NCBI RefSeq assembly: GCF_050876985.1
Contig: NZ_JBPAPP010000001.1
Length of the DNA: 64,000 bases
Origin: Halopseudomonas sp002296055
GTDB taxonomy: Bacteria > Pseudomonadota > Gammaproteobacteria > Pseudomonadales > Pseudomonadaceae
Reading direction: 5' to 3' (one strand)
Positions 38,524 to 46,901 of the stretch are shown one piece after another. The stretch's first letter is position 1. Each line of letters starts with the position of its first letter. Under the pieces are notes generated by a model. It searched no databases. It had not been told where the DNA came from and saw nothing but the letters and a program-made list of their open reading frames with translations. Position numbers and translations under genes: made by a program.

Positions 38524-38844
38524 ATGCGCAAAATTGTTGCTGCCAGCCTACTGTTGTCCTGCCTGTCGCCTGCTGTTGTGCACGCTTTTCCAATTGACCT
38601 GCAAAGCCAGCTCGATGGCGTCACCATTGAGGCTGAGACCACCGATATGAGCAACATCGCCACCGTGTTGCTGCGTAATAGTGGCGAGAATGCCGCGCTT
38701 TGCGAGGCGACCTTCGTCAACGGGCCTGAGCGTCCGACGCCCCGGCGGGTCAAGCTGGCGGCAGGAGAAAGTACGACGATCAGCCAATCGTTCCTACGAG
38801 CCATCACGCGAGTGCGCATTTCGCTGAACTGCCACGCGAGCTAA
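38524..38844 (+). CDS. Small secreted protein with a conserved Cys pair
   Basis: A 106-residue periplasmic protein. The signal peptide (about residues 1-21) ends VVHA before FPIDLQSQLDGVTIEAET. The mature part is beta-rich, with two cysteines (ALCEATF and SLNCHAS) that could form a disulfide bond. Similar short proteins in pseudomonads are often mislabelled 3-phosphoglycerate kinase; there is no kinase domain. The ATG follows AAGGAGCTAACC. Divergent from the LysR gene. Function unknown. Confidence 0.75.
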   Translation: MRKIVAASLLLSCLSPAVVHAFPIDLQSQLDGVTIEAETTDMSNIATVLLRNSGENAALCEATFVNGPERPTPRRVKLAAGESTTISQSFLRAITRVRISLNCHAS

Positions 38845-38947
38845 ATCTATCAGTTTATTGGATTGGTTTGAGCGTATTTTTGCGCTTTTTTATCTTTTTA
38901 TTGGTTCTATCATGGCTCCATCTCGCCAACATTGATGGAGCAACACC

Positions 38948-39547
38948 ATGAAAAAGATTCTTGTAGTGCAGTCCAGTGCTCGTCAGGAAGGTTCCTTGAC
39001 GCGTGAATACACCGCTCAACTGGTACGCCAAATCGAGGCCGCTAATCCGGGCTCCTGGGTAGTAACCCGTGACTTGGGCGCTGAGCCGGTGCCACACCTG
39101 GATGCGACCCTGCTGGGCGGCTGGATGAAGCCGGCTGAGGAGCAAACAGAGGCTGAAAAGGCGGCCTCTGCGCTGTCCAATCAACTGGTGGACGAACTGC
39201 TGGCCAGCGATATCGTGGTGATCGGCTCCTCGATGTACAACTTCGGCATTACCTCTACCCTCAAAGCCTGGTTTGACCATGTGCTACGGGCTGGTCGTAC
39301 CTTCAAGTACACCGAGGCTGGCCCGGTTGGTCTGACGCCGGATCGCAAGGTTTACGTCGTTACCGCTCGTGGCGGTCGTTACGTGGGTTCGCCGCTGGAC
39401 TTCCAAGAGCCCTACGTTCGCCAACTGCTGGGCTTTATCGGCATCACGGATGTGGAGTTTGTGAACGTGGAAGGTCAGTCGATGGGGCCGGAGGAAGCTG
39501 CCAAGGGCCGCGCCGAGGCAGATGAGGTGCTGGCCGCGCTGGCGTGA
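38948..39547 (+). CDS. azoR: FMN-dependent NADH-azoreductase
   Basis: A 199-residue flavodoxin-fold quinone/azo reductase. The FMN phosphate loop is near VQSSARQEGSLTRE (about residues 6-19), and the SSMYNFGITSTLKAWFDHVLRAG segment (about 97-119) is the family hallmark, followed by TARGGRY. It reduces quinones and azo dyes with NADH, and is often induced by electrophile or thiol stress. A separate AT-rich leader precedes it, and a nearby LysR gene may regulate it. It ends just before a bidirectional terminator. Confidence 0.92.
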   Translation: MKKILVVQSSARQEGSLTREYTAQLVRQIEAANPGSWVVTRDLGAEPVPHLDATLLGGWMKPAEEQTEAEKAASALSNQLVDELLASDIVVIGSSMYNFGITSTLKAWFDHVLRAGRTFKYTEAGPVGLTPDRKVYVVTARGGRYVGSPLDFQEPYVRQLLGFIGITDVEFVNVEGQSMGPEEAAKGRAEADEVLAALA

Positions 39548-39564
39548 GGCAAATCGCAGGCAAT

Positions 39565-39591
39565 AAAAAACCCGGCTGATGCCGGGTTTTT
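39565..39591. terminator. Bidirectional terminator of azoR and tRNA-Asn
   Basis: AAAAAACCCGGC, TGAT, GCCGGGTTTTT: symmetrical stem with A and T runs. It lies 17 bases after the azoR stop and 5 bases past the 3' end of the leftward tRNA-Asn. Confidence 0.9.
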
Positions 39592-39596
39592 CAATT

Positions 39597-39672
39597 TGGC
39601 TCCGCGACCAGGACTCGAACCTGGGACCCAATGATTAACAGTCATTTGCTCTACCAACTGAGCTATCGCGGA
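39597..39672 (-). tRNA. tRNA-Asn (GTT)
   Basis: 76 bases on the minus strand, TCCGCGA at the 5' end pairing with TCGCGGA near the 3' end, then GCCA with the CCA encoded. The D-arm (TAGCTCAGTTGGTAGAGC), anticodon stem-loop with GTT (CTGTTAA) and T-arm (GGTTCGAGTCC) are all intact. Confidence 0.96.
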
Positions 39673-39750
39673 TCGGACGCTGCGCACTTTACCAAAAAAT
39701 CGATCAAAGTCAACGTCTTGAAGCCTGGTTTTCAAGCCATGCTTTGAAGC

Positions 39751-40953
39751 TTAGCCCTTCATCACTGCGGCCATGGCGGTTGCCACAGCATCAATGTTGC
39801 TGGTGTTCAGTGCAGCTACGCAGATACGGCCGCTGCCAACAGCGTAAATGCCGAACTCGTCTGCCAGGCGAGCTACCTGATCTTTGCTCAGGCCAGAGAA
39901 GGAGAACATGCCGCGTTGGCGCTGGATGAAGGTGACATCCTGCTCTACACCGGCGGCCTGCAGCTTCTCGACCAGCGCGGCGCGCATGTCGCGAATGCGG
40001 TCGCGCATTTCAGCCAGTTCATCTTCCCACTGGGCGTACAGCTCAGGGTTGGTCAGCACAGCAGCAACTACCTTGGCGCCGTGGGTCGGCGGGTTGGAGT
40101 AATTGGTGCGGATAACGCGCTTGAGCTGCGATAGCACCGGTGCGGTTTCTTCCTGGCTGGCGGTGACCATGGTCAGGGCGCCAACGCGCTCGCCGTACAG
40201 CGAGAAGGACTTGGAGAAGGAGCTGGCCACCAGGAAGGGCAGGCCGGACTCGGCAAACAGACGCACGGCAACGGCGTCGTCTTCCAGGTTTTCACCAAAG
40301 CCCTGATAGGCGATATCCAGGAACGGCACCAGCTGGCGGCGGCCAACCACATCGATGACCTTGGCCCAGTCGGCTAGGCCCAGATCAACGCCGGTCGGGT
40401 TGTGGCAGCACGCGTGCAGGATGACCACGCTACCCTCGGGCAGGGCTTCCAGATCGGCCAGCATGCCGTCCAAGTTCAGGCCGTTGGTGGTTGGATCAAA
40501 GTAGGTGTAATTGACCACATCGTAGCCGGCGGCTTCGAACAGCGCGCGGTGGTTCTCCCAGCTCGGGTTGCTGATCGCTACGGTGCGCTTGTCGGTCAGA
40601 CGGTAGAGAAAGTCGGCGCCGAGTTTGAGTGCGCCGGTGCCGCCCAGGGCTTGGGCGGTGATCAGGCGGCCGGAGTCCAGCAGCGCAGAGTCGGCGCCAA
40701 ACAGCAGCTTTTGCACGGCCAGATCGTAGGGCGGCAGGCCGTCAATCGGCAGATAGGCGCGGGCAGCGTGCTCGGCCACGCGGGCCTCTTCGGCAGCCTG
40801 CACCGCGCGCAGCAGCGGCACCTTGCCGGCTTCATTGCAGTACACGCCAACACCCAGATTGACTTTGTTCGCACGGGTATCGACGTTGAACGCTTCGTTC
40901 AAGCCAAGGATGGGGTCACGCGGGGCCAGTTCTACCGGGGAAAACAAACTCAT
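39751..40953 (-). CDS. Aromatic amino acid aminotransferase
   Basis: A 400-residue class I aminotransferase that moves the amino group between aromatic amino acids (or Asp) and 2-oxoglutarate. The PLP lysine is Lys248 in SSFSKSFSLYGERVG; HNPTGVD near residue 184 and the TRANKVNLGVGVYCNEAG start are typical of TyrB/AspC. ATG 40953 (MSLFSPVELAPRDP) fits the family better than ATG 40977. It is divergent from uvrB, with a 251-base gap, the same arrangement as in Pseudomonas. Preference for Tyr/Phe over Asp is inferred from that context. Confidence 0.9.
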   Translation of the reverse strand: MSLFSPVELAPRDPILGLNEAFNVDTRANKVNLGVGVYCNEAGKVPLLRAVQAAEEARVAEHAARAYLPIDGLPPYDLAVQKLLFGADSALLDSGRLITAQALGGTGALKLGADFLYRLTDKRTVAISNPSWENHRALFEAAGYDVVNYTYFDPTTNGLNLDGMLADLEALPEGSVVILHACCHNPTGVDLGLADWAKVIDVVGRRQLVPFLDIAYQGFGENLEDDAVAVRLFAESGLPFLVASSFSKSFSLYGERVGALTMVTASQEETAPVLSQLKRVIRTNYSNPPTHGAKVVAAVLTNPELYAQWEDELAEMRDRIRDMRAALVEKLQAAGVEQDVTFIQRQRGMFSFSGLSKDQVARLADEFGIYAVGSGRICVAALNTSNIDAVATAMAAVMKG

Positions 40954-41204
40954 GATATGGGCAAACTCGATATTCAAGTGAATGTAGGGTGTCGGGCTGT
41001 GCCGGTGCTGGACATCGAGCGGGCGGGCAGGCGGGAGGGGTGAAGCGCTCCGCCAGCCGGGTCAATGTTAGCGGCCGTTTATTATAGAGAACTGAACGCA
41101 TAACTCCAATCGGGTTCCCATGCTGCATATTGCAGAGGCAGACGCTCGTGCTGTCAGCTGCGTTATCATGTTCGTTTGTTGTAGCCCTGTGAGGTCCGGT
41201 AGTG

Positions 41205-43214
41205 ATGAGTCAGTTCAATCTGCAAACCCGCTTCGAGCCGGCTGGTGATCAGCCTACGGCCATTGCCCAGCTGACCGAGGGAGTGGAGGCGGGCCTGTCG
41301 CACCAGACCTTGCTGGGGGTGACCGGCTCGGGCAAGACCTTCACCATCGCCAATGTCATCCAAAAAATGCAGCGCCCGGCCATTATCATGGCGCCCAACA
41401 AGACGCTGGCGGCGCAACTGTACGGCGAGTTCAAGGAGTTCTTTCCGAACAACGCCGTCGAGTACTTTGTTTCCTACTACGACTACTACCAGCCCGAAGC
41501 CTATGTGCCGTCCTCCGATACCTATATCGAGAAGGACGCCTCCATCAACGACCATATCGAGCAGATGCGTCTGTCGGCCACCAAGGCGCTGCTGGAGCGC
41601 CCCGATGCGATCATCGTCGCCACGGTGTCGGCCATCTATGGCCTGGGTGATCCGGAGTCTTACCTGCACATGGTGCTGCACGTGGACCGGGGTGATAGGG
41701 TGGATCAGCGTACCCTGTTGCGCCGCCTGGCGGAGCTGCAGTACACCCGCAACGATATGGAGTTGGCGCGCGCTACCTACCGGGTGCGTGGTGATGTGAT
41801 TGATGTCTTTCCGGCGGAATCTGACCTGGAAGCCATTCGTATCGAATTGTTTGATGATGAGGTTGAGACGATCAGCTTCTTCGATCCGTTAACGGGTGAG
41901 GTTTTACGTAAGGTTCCGCGCGTAACTATTTACCCTAAAAGCCATTATGTGACGCCGCGTGAGACATTGCTTGAAGCCGTGGAACATATAAAAGTGGAGC
42001 TGGATGAGCGTTTGGCTGTGCTCAAAGAGCAGAACAAGCTGGTCGAGTTTCAGCGTCTGGAGCAGCGCACGCGCTTTGATCTGGAGATGATTCTGGAGCT
42101 GGGTTACTGCAACGGCATCGAGAACTACTCACGCTATCTGTCGGGCCGTGAGCCGGGCGCGCCGCCGCCGACCTTGTTCGATTATCTGCCGGATAATGCC
42201 CTGCTGATTATCGACGAGTCCCACGTATCCGTGCCGCAGGTCGGGGCCATGTACAAGGGTGACCGCTCGCGCAAGGAGACCCTGGTCGAGTACGGTTTTC
42301 GCCTGCCTTCGGCGCTGGATAACCGGCCCATGCGCTTTGATGAGTGGGAGGCCATCTCGCCGCAAACTATCTTCGTATCTGCCACGCCTGGCCCTTATGA
42401 GGAGGCCCACGCTGGCCGCGTGGTCGAGCAGGTGGTGCGCCCGACCGGCCTGGTTGATCCGGAGATCGAGGTGCGGCCGGCCACCACTCAGGTGGATGAC
42501 CTGCTCTCGGAGATTCGTCTGCGGGTGGATAAGGAAGAGCGCGTGCTGGTCACCACGCTGACCAAGCGCATGGCTGAGGACTTGACCGACTACCTGGGTG
42601 ACCACGGCGTGCGGGTGCGCTATCTGCACTCGGATATCGATACCGTAGAGCGCGTTGAGATTATCCGTGATCTGCGTACTGGCGCCTTTGATGTGCTGGT
42701 GGGCATCAACTTGCTGCGCGAAGGCCTGGATATGCCCGAGGTGTCGCTGGTCGCCATTCTGGATGCGGATAAAGAGGGCTTCCTGCGCTCGGAGCGCTCA
42801 CTGATTCAGACTATTGGCCGCGCCGCGCGTAACTTGAACGGTAAGGCGATTCTCTATGCAGACCGCATCACCGGGTCGATGGAGCGTGCCATCGGTGAAA
42901 CCGAGCGCCGCCGCGAGAAGCAGATTAGCTTTAATAAAGAGCACGGCATTACCCCGCGCGGTGTTACCAAAAGCGTGGCGGATATTCTGGAGGGCGCGGT
43001 GGTGCCGGGTAGCCGCAGCGGTCGCCGGCGTCAGCAAAAGGCCGCCGAAGACAGTGCAGGGTATGCGGCGCCACGCACGCCGGCGGAAATCACCAAGCGC
43101 ATCAGCGAGCTGGAGGAGAAGATGCTGCAGCATGCGCGTGATCTGGAATTCGAGTCTGCTGCCCAGGCGCGTGATCAGATCCAGAAGCTGCGTGATCAGT
43201 TAATGCAGGCCTGA
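41205..43214 (+). CDS. uvrB: Excinuclease ABC subunit B
   Basis: A 669-residue UvrB of nucleotide excision repair. Walker A is GVTGSGKTF (about residues 38-46), the damage-probing beta-hairpin is YYDYYQPEAYVPSSDTYIEK (about 91-110), motif VI is QTIGRAARN, and a C-terminal UvrC-binding UVR motif (EEKMLQHARDLEFESAAQARD) ends the protein. ATG 41205 is chosen over an adjacent GTG (41202) because GAGGT is better spaced. No typical LexA box (CTGT-N8-ACAG) was found upstream, so SOS control is not evident. Confidence 0.96.
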   Translation: MSQFNLQTRFEPAGDQPTAIAQLTEGVEAGLSHQTLLGVTGSGKTFTIANVIQKMQRPAIIMAPNKTLAAQLYGEFKEFFPNNAVEYFVSYYDYYQPEAYVPSSDTYIEKDASINDHIEQMRLSATKALLERPDAIIVATVSAIYGLGDPESYLHMVLHVDRGDRVDQRTLLRRLAELQYTRNDMELARATYRVRGDVIDVFPAESDLEAIRIELFDDEVETISFFDPLTGEVLRKVPRVTIYPKSHYVTPRETLLEAVEHIKVELDERLAVLKEQNKLVEFQRLEQRTRFDLEMILELGYCNGIENYSRYLSGREPGAPPPTLFDYLPDNALLIIDESHVSVPQVGAMYKGDRSRKETLVEYGFRLPSALDNRPMRFDEWEAISPQTIFVSATPGPYEEAHAGRVVEQVVRPTGLVDPEIEVRPATTQVDDLLSEIRLRVDKEERVLVTTLTKRMAEDLTDYLGDHGVRVRYLHSDIDTVERVEIIRDLRTGAFDVLVGINLLREGLDMPEVSLVAILDADKEGFLRSERSLIQTIGRAARNLNGKAILYADRITGSMERAIGETERRREKQISFNKEHGITPRGVTKSVADILEGAVVPGSRSGRRRQQKAAEDSAGYAAPRTPAEITKRISELEEKMLQHARDLEFESAAQARDQIQKLRDQLMQA

Positions 43215-43261
43215 ATCCTGTACGCGGAATGATCAGTGGGGCGAGTTGCTGCGGTGGCTAA

Positions 43262-43344
43262 GGTCTGTTGCCGCTTCGTTTACCCGCCTGCCGGAGACCA
43301 TTTCTCGGCCAGGCAAGGCGGAGGGAGCGCAGCGGCAACAGACC
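43262..43344. repeat. Large palindrome downstream of uvrB, possible terminator
   Basis: GGTCTGTTGCCGCT (43262-43275) and its exact reverse complement (43331-43344) enclose an inner imperfect stem (CCTGCCGGAGA and TCTCGGCCAGG). CTAAGG and TTTTTT follow, so it could end uvrB transcription. Its size and nested symmetry also suggest an extragenic palindromic element. Confidence 0.6.
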
Positions 43345-43420
43345 CTAAGGTTTTTTCAAGTTTTCAGTAACTTAGTGCTTGACAGTGTGCGGGGCGGTGC
43401 GTAAAGTTCGCCCCCATCGC

Positions 43421-43497
43421 AGGCACATAGCTCAGTTGGTTAGAGCACCACCTTGACATGGTGGGGGTCGTTGGTTCGAATCCAATTGTGCCTACCA
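43421..43497 (+). tRNA. tRNA-Val (GAC)
   Basis: 77 bases; acceptor AGGCACA pairs with TGTGCCT, then ACCA with CCA encoded. The anticodon loop CTTGACA carries GAC. D-arm (TAGCTCAGTTGGTTAGAGC) and T-arm (GGTTCGAATCC) are intact. It is followed by a terminator and thrS. Confidence 0.96.
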
Positions 43498-43504
43498 AAT
43501 TTGG

Positions 43505-43531
43505 ACCCGGCCCCTGTGGCCGGGTTTTTTG
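43505..43531 (+). terminator. Intrinsic terminator of tRNA-Val
   Basis: ACCCGGCC, CCTGT, GGCCGGGT followed by TTTTTG: an 8-bp stem and T-run 7 bases after the tRNA. Confidence 0.9.
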
Positions 43532-43676
43532 TTTCTGTGCTGTACGGAGTGCTGTTGCAGTAGCCTGATGAGGGCTGCCGGTAATCGTGACATCGGTATG
43601 AACTGCAGCGGGGCATCCGTGCGGCGTTTCCATCATGTGGCCTTGCGTAGGGGTCACCACTGAGAAGGAGTGGCAC

Positions 43677-45602
43677 ATGCCCGTTATTACCCTCCCTGAC
43701 GGCAGTCAGCGCAATTTTGATAATCCCGTTACCGTTTCTGAAGTCGCCCAGTCGATTGGTGCCGGTCTGGCCAAGGCTACGATCGCCGGCAAGGTAGATG
43801 GTCGCCTGATTGATGCCTGTGACCTGATCGAGCAGGACGCAAGCCTGCAGATCATCACCGCCAAGGACGAAGAAGGCGTTGAGATTATCCGCCACTCCTG
43901 TGCTCACCTGATCGGTCATGCCGTCAAGCAGCTGTATCCGACCGCCAAGATGGTTATCGGTCCGGTGATTGATGATGGCTTTTATTACGACATCTCCTTC
44001 GAGCGCCCCTTCACGCCGGACGATATGGCTGCCATCGAAAAGCGCATGGCTGAACTGATTGCGACCGATTACGACGTGATCAAGAAAGTGACCCCGCGTG
44101 ACGAGGTCATCAAGGTGTTCGAGTCCCGTGGTGAGGAGTACAAGCTGCGCCTGGTCGAGGATATGCCCGACGAGAAGGCGATGGGCCTGTACTACCACGA
44201 AGAGTACGTCGACATGTGCCGTGGCCCGCACGTGCCGAACACCCGCTTTTTGAAGGCATTCAAGCTGACCCGGATTTCCGGTGCCTACTGGCGCGGCGAT
44301 GCCAAGAACGAGCAGCTGCAGCGTATCTACGGCACTGCCTGGGCAGACAAAAAGCAACTGGCTGCCTATATCCAGCGTATGGAAGAGGCCGAGAAACGCG
44401 ATCACCGCAAGATCGGCAAGCGCCTGGACCTGTTCCATACCCAGGAAGAAGCGCCGGGCATGGTGTTCTGGCACCCTAATGGCTGGTCCATCTATCAGGT
44501 GCTTGAGCAGTACATGCGCAAGGTGCAGGTGGATGCCGGCTATAAAGAGATCAAGACGCCACAGGTCGTTGATCGCGTGCTCTGGGAGCGCTCCGGTCAC
44601 TGGGAGCACTACGCTGCCAACATGTTCACTACCGAGTCGGAAAGCCGTGATTACGCGGTCAAGCCGATGAACTGCCCGTGCCACATCCAGGTGTTCAACC
44701 AGGGCCTGAAGAGCTACCGCGAGCTGCCCCTGCGCCTGGCCGAGTTTGGCTCTTGCCACCGTAACGAGCCGTCTGGCTCGCTGCACGGCCTGATGCGCGT
44801 ACGTGGCTTTACTCAGGACGATGCGCACATCTTCTGTACCGATGAGCAGGTCAAGAAGGAAGCAGCGGACTTTATCGCCCTGACCCTCAAGGTGTACCGC
44901 GACTTTGGCTTTGATGATGTCGAGCTGAAGCTGTCCACCCGCCCTGAAAGCCGTGTAGGCGACGATGCGCTGTGGGATCAGGCTGAAAAAGGCCTGGAAG
45001 ATGCGCTGAACGAAGCTGGTCTAGAATGGGATCTGCAGCCGGGTGAGGGTGCTTTCTACGGTCCGAAGATCGAGTTCTCGCTGCGTGACTGTATTGGCCG
45101 CGTATGGCAGTGCGGCACGCTGCAGCTGGACTTTATGCTGCCGGGTCGTCTGGGCGCGCAATATGTGGCTGAAGATGGTGCCCGCAAGACGCCGGTTATG
45201 CTGCACCGTGCGATCCTCGGCTCCTTTGAGCGCTTTATCGGCATCCTTATTGAGCACTACGCGGGTGACTTCCCTGCGTGGCTTGCGCCGACCCAGGCTG
45301 CGGTGCTGAATATCACCGATAATCAGGCCGCGTTCTGTGCCGAAGTAGAGAAAACACTCAATGAATCCGGCTATCGCGCCGTTGCGGACTTGAGAAACGA
45401 AAAGATCGGCTTTAAAATCCGCGAGCATACTTTGCACAAGACTCCCTACCTGTTGGTTGTGGGAGACCGCGAAGTGGAATCGCAAACCGTGGCCGTGCGT
45501 ACGCGAGAGGGTAAAGATCTGGGTTCGATGTCCATCACCGAGTTCACTGCATTCCTCGACAGCGCCATCGCACAACGGGGCCGCCTGAATTCGGAGCAAT
45601 AA
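43677..45602 (+). CDS. thrS: Threonyl-tRNA synthetase
   Basis: A 641-residue class II synthetase, full length. The TGS domain is at 1-61 (MPVITLPDGSQRNFDNPVTV), the editing domain at about 62-225 (HSCAHLIGHAV, then YYHEEYVDMCRGPHVPNT), the catalytic core next with KPMNCPCHIQVF (a zinc-ligand Cys) and motif 2 RLAEFGSCHRNEPSGSLHGL, and the anticodon-binding domain at the end. The ATG at 43677 follows GAGAAGGAG at ideal spacing. It heads the translation operon; infC follows after 2 bases. The 145-base leader could hold ThrS autoregulation, which I did not verify. Confidence 0.97.
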   Translation: MPVITLPDGSQRNFDNPVTVSEVAQSIGAGLAKATIAGKVDGRLIDACDLIEQDASLQIITAKDEEGVEIIRHSCAHLIGHAVKQLYPTAKMVIGPVIDDGFYYDISFERPFTPDDMAAIEKRMAELIATDYDVIKKVTPRDEVIKVFESRGEEYKLRLVEDMPDEKAMGLYYHEEYVDMCRGPHVPNTRFLKAFKLTRISGAYWRGDAKNEQLQRIYGTAWADKKQLAAYIQRMEEAEKRDHRKIGKRLDLFHTQEEAPGMVFWHPNGWSIYQVLEQYMRKVQVDAGYKEIKTPQVVDRVLWERSGHWEHYAANMFTTESESRDYAVKPMNCPCHIQVFNQGLKSYRELPLRLAEFGSCHRNEPSGSLHGLMRVRGFTQDDAHIFCTDEQVKKEAADFIALTLKVYRDFGFDDVELKLSTRPESRVGDDALWDQAEKGLEDALNEAGLEWDLQPGEGAFYGPKIEFSLRDCIGRVWQCGTLQLDFMLPGRLGAQYVAEDGARKTPVMLHRAILGSFERFIGILIEHYAGDFPAWLAPTQAAVLNITDNQAAFCAEVEKTLNESGYRAVADLRNEKIGFKIREHTLHKTPYLLVVGDREVESQTVAVRTREGKDLGSMSITEFTAFLDSAIAQRGRLNSEQ

Positions 45603-45604
45603 AG

Positions 45605-46150
45605 ATTAAACGCGAGATGAGACAAGACAGAAAAGCTGCGCAACGCCCGCCGATTAACGAAAACATCACGGCGCGCGAAGTGCGCCTGATTGGCCCCGAC
45701 GGAGAGCAAGTCGGCGTCGTATCCATTCAGGAGGCGCTGGCCGCCGCTGAAGAGGCCAAGCTGGATCTGGTTGAAATCTCTCCCGATGCGGCACCGCCCG
45801 TGTGCCGCATCATGGATTACGGCAAGCACATCTTCGAAAAGAAGAAGCAGCAGGCCGCCGCGCGTAAGAATCAGAAGCAGATTCAGATTAAAGAAATCAA
45901 GTTTCGTCCAGGGACGGAAGAGGGAGACTATCAGGTCAAGCTTCGCAACCTGATTCGTTTCCTCTCTGACGGGGACAAGGCCAAGGTATCCTTGCGATTC
46001 CGTGGCCGCGAAATGGCCCATCAGGAGCTGGGCATGGAGCTGTTGAAACGGGTCGAAGCCGACCTGATTGAATACGGCACCGTGGAACAGCACCCGAAGA
46101 TGGAAGGTCGTCAGCTGATGATGGTCATCGCCCCCAAAAAGAAAAAGTAA
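45605..46150 (+). CDS. infC: Translation initiation factor IF-3, AUU start
   Basis: A 181-residue IF-3. The N-domain (INENITAREVRLIGPDGEQ), linker (KKKQQAAARKNQKQIQIKE) and C-domain (RFRGREMAHQELGMELLKR, ending MMVIAPKKKK) are complete. The first ATG is at 45617, but ATT at 45605 gives IKRE-MRQDRKAAQRPPINEN, lies 2 bases after the thrS stop, and has GGAG 8 bases upstream. An AUU start is the known hallmark of infC and allows IF-3 to repress its own translation. I therefore place the start at 45605. It prevents subunit joining and checks initiation fidelity. Confidence 0.92.
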   Translation: MKREMRQDRKAAQRPPINENITAREVRLIGPDGEQVGVVSIQEALAAAEEAKLDLVEISPDAAPPVCRIMDYGKHIFEKKKQQAAARKNQKQIQIKEIKFRPGTEEGDYQVKLRNLIRFLSDGDKAKVSLRFRGREMAHQELGMELLKRVEADLIEYGTVEQHPKMEGRQLMMVIAPKKKK

Positions 46151-46211
46151 TCTCCAGGGCAACGCCAGGCCTTGCGATTATTTGATGCACTTCAATTTGG
46201 AGTAACTGAAC

Positions 46212-46406
46212 ATGGCAAAAATGAAGACCAAAAGTGGCGCTGCCAAGCGCTTCAAGAAAACCGGGAACGGCATCAAGCACAAGCATGCTTTCAAAAGCCA
46301 CATCCTGACCAAGATGAGCACCAAGCGTAAGCGTCAACTTCGCGGTACTTCGCAGCTGAATGCTGCTGACGTCCAAAAAGTCGAGCGCATGCTGCGTCTG
46401 CGTTAA
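46212..46406 (+). CDS. rpmI: Ribosomal protein L35
   Basis: A 64-residue, strongly basic protein (MAKMKTKSGAAKRFKKTGNG, ending VERMLRLR) that matches L35 of the large subunit. It sits between infC and rplT in the conserved order, with a 61-base gap upstream and a 31-base gap downstream. The ribosome site is TTGGAGTAACTGAAC. In enterics L20 represses this operon by binding mRNA near rpmI; that is possible here. Confidence 0.97.
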   Translation: MAKMKTKSGAAKRFKKTGNGIKHKHAFKSHILTKMSTKRKRQLRGTSQLNAADVQKVERMLRLR

Positions 46407-46437
46407 TCATCAGGTTACAGGTTAGAGGAAGAAAGCA

Positions 46438-46794
46438 ATGGCTCGTGTAAAGCGTGGTGTCATGGCGCGTAAGCGTCACAAGAAAGTTCTCAAGCTGGCT
46501 AAAGGTTACTACGGTGCTCGCTCGCGCGTGTTCCGCGTTGCCAAGCAAGCGGTTATCAAAGCTGGTCAGTATGCATATCGTGACCGTAAGCAGCGCAAGC
46601 GTCAGTTCCGCGCGCTGTGGATTGCCCGTATCAACGCAGGTGCTCGTCAGAACGGTCTGTCCTACAGCCGCCTGATCGCCGGCCTGAAAAAGGCGTCCGT
46701 CGAGATCGATCGCAAGGTTCTGGCTGATCTGGCCGTGAACGAAAAAGCGGCGTTTACCGCGATTGTCGAAAAAGCAAAGGCTAGCCTGGCTTAA
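46438..46794 (+). CDS. rplT: Ribosomal protein L20
   Basis: A 118-residue L20 (MARVKRGVMARKRHKKVLKL, AKGYYGARSRVFRVAKQAV). It is an early-assembly large-subunit protein and the autoregulator of infC-rpmI-rplT in E. coli. The ribosome site is AGAGGAAG. It is followed by a strong hairpin before pheS, which may limit or tune transcription of pheST. Confidence 0.97.
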   Translation: MARVKRGVMARKRHKKVLKLAKGYYGARSRVFRVAKQAVIKAGQYAYRDRKQRKRQFRALWIARINAGARQNGLSYSRLIAGLKKASVEIDRKVLADLAVNEKAAFTAIVEKAKASLA

Positions 46795-46846
46795 GCCCTC
46801 GTTACGACAATCACCGCGCCCTGCGGCGCGGCTGGCAACGTCAATG

Positions 46847-46883
46847 ATAGGGGAAGAGCCTCCAAGCTCTTCCCCTATTTTTG
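46847..46883 (+). terminator. Strong hairpin and T-run in the pheS leader (terminator or attenuator)
   Basis: ATAGGGGAAGAGC, CTCCAA, GCTCTTCCCCTAT form a perfect 13-bp stem followed by TTTTG. It begins 55 bases before and ends 19 bases before the pheS ATG, so no promoter can lie between. It must be a leaky terminator or an attenuator of pheST. Confidence 0.85.
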
Positions 46884-46901
46884 TTTCTGGAGTACGTGTT
46901 G

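Noticed and set aside
41123..41135. CTGCATATTGCAG palindrome upstream of uvrB as a LexA box
   Set aside because: It does not fit CTGT-N8-ACAG; no convincing LexA site was seen.
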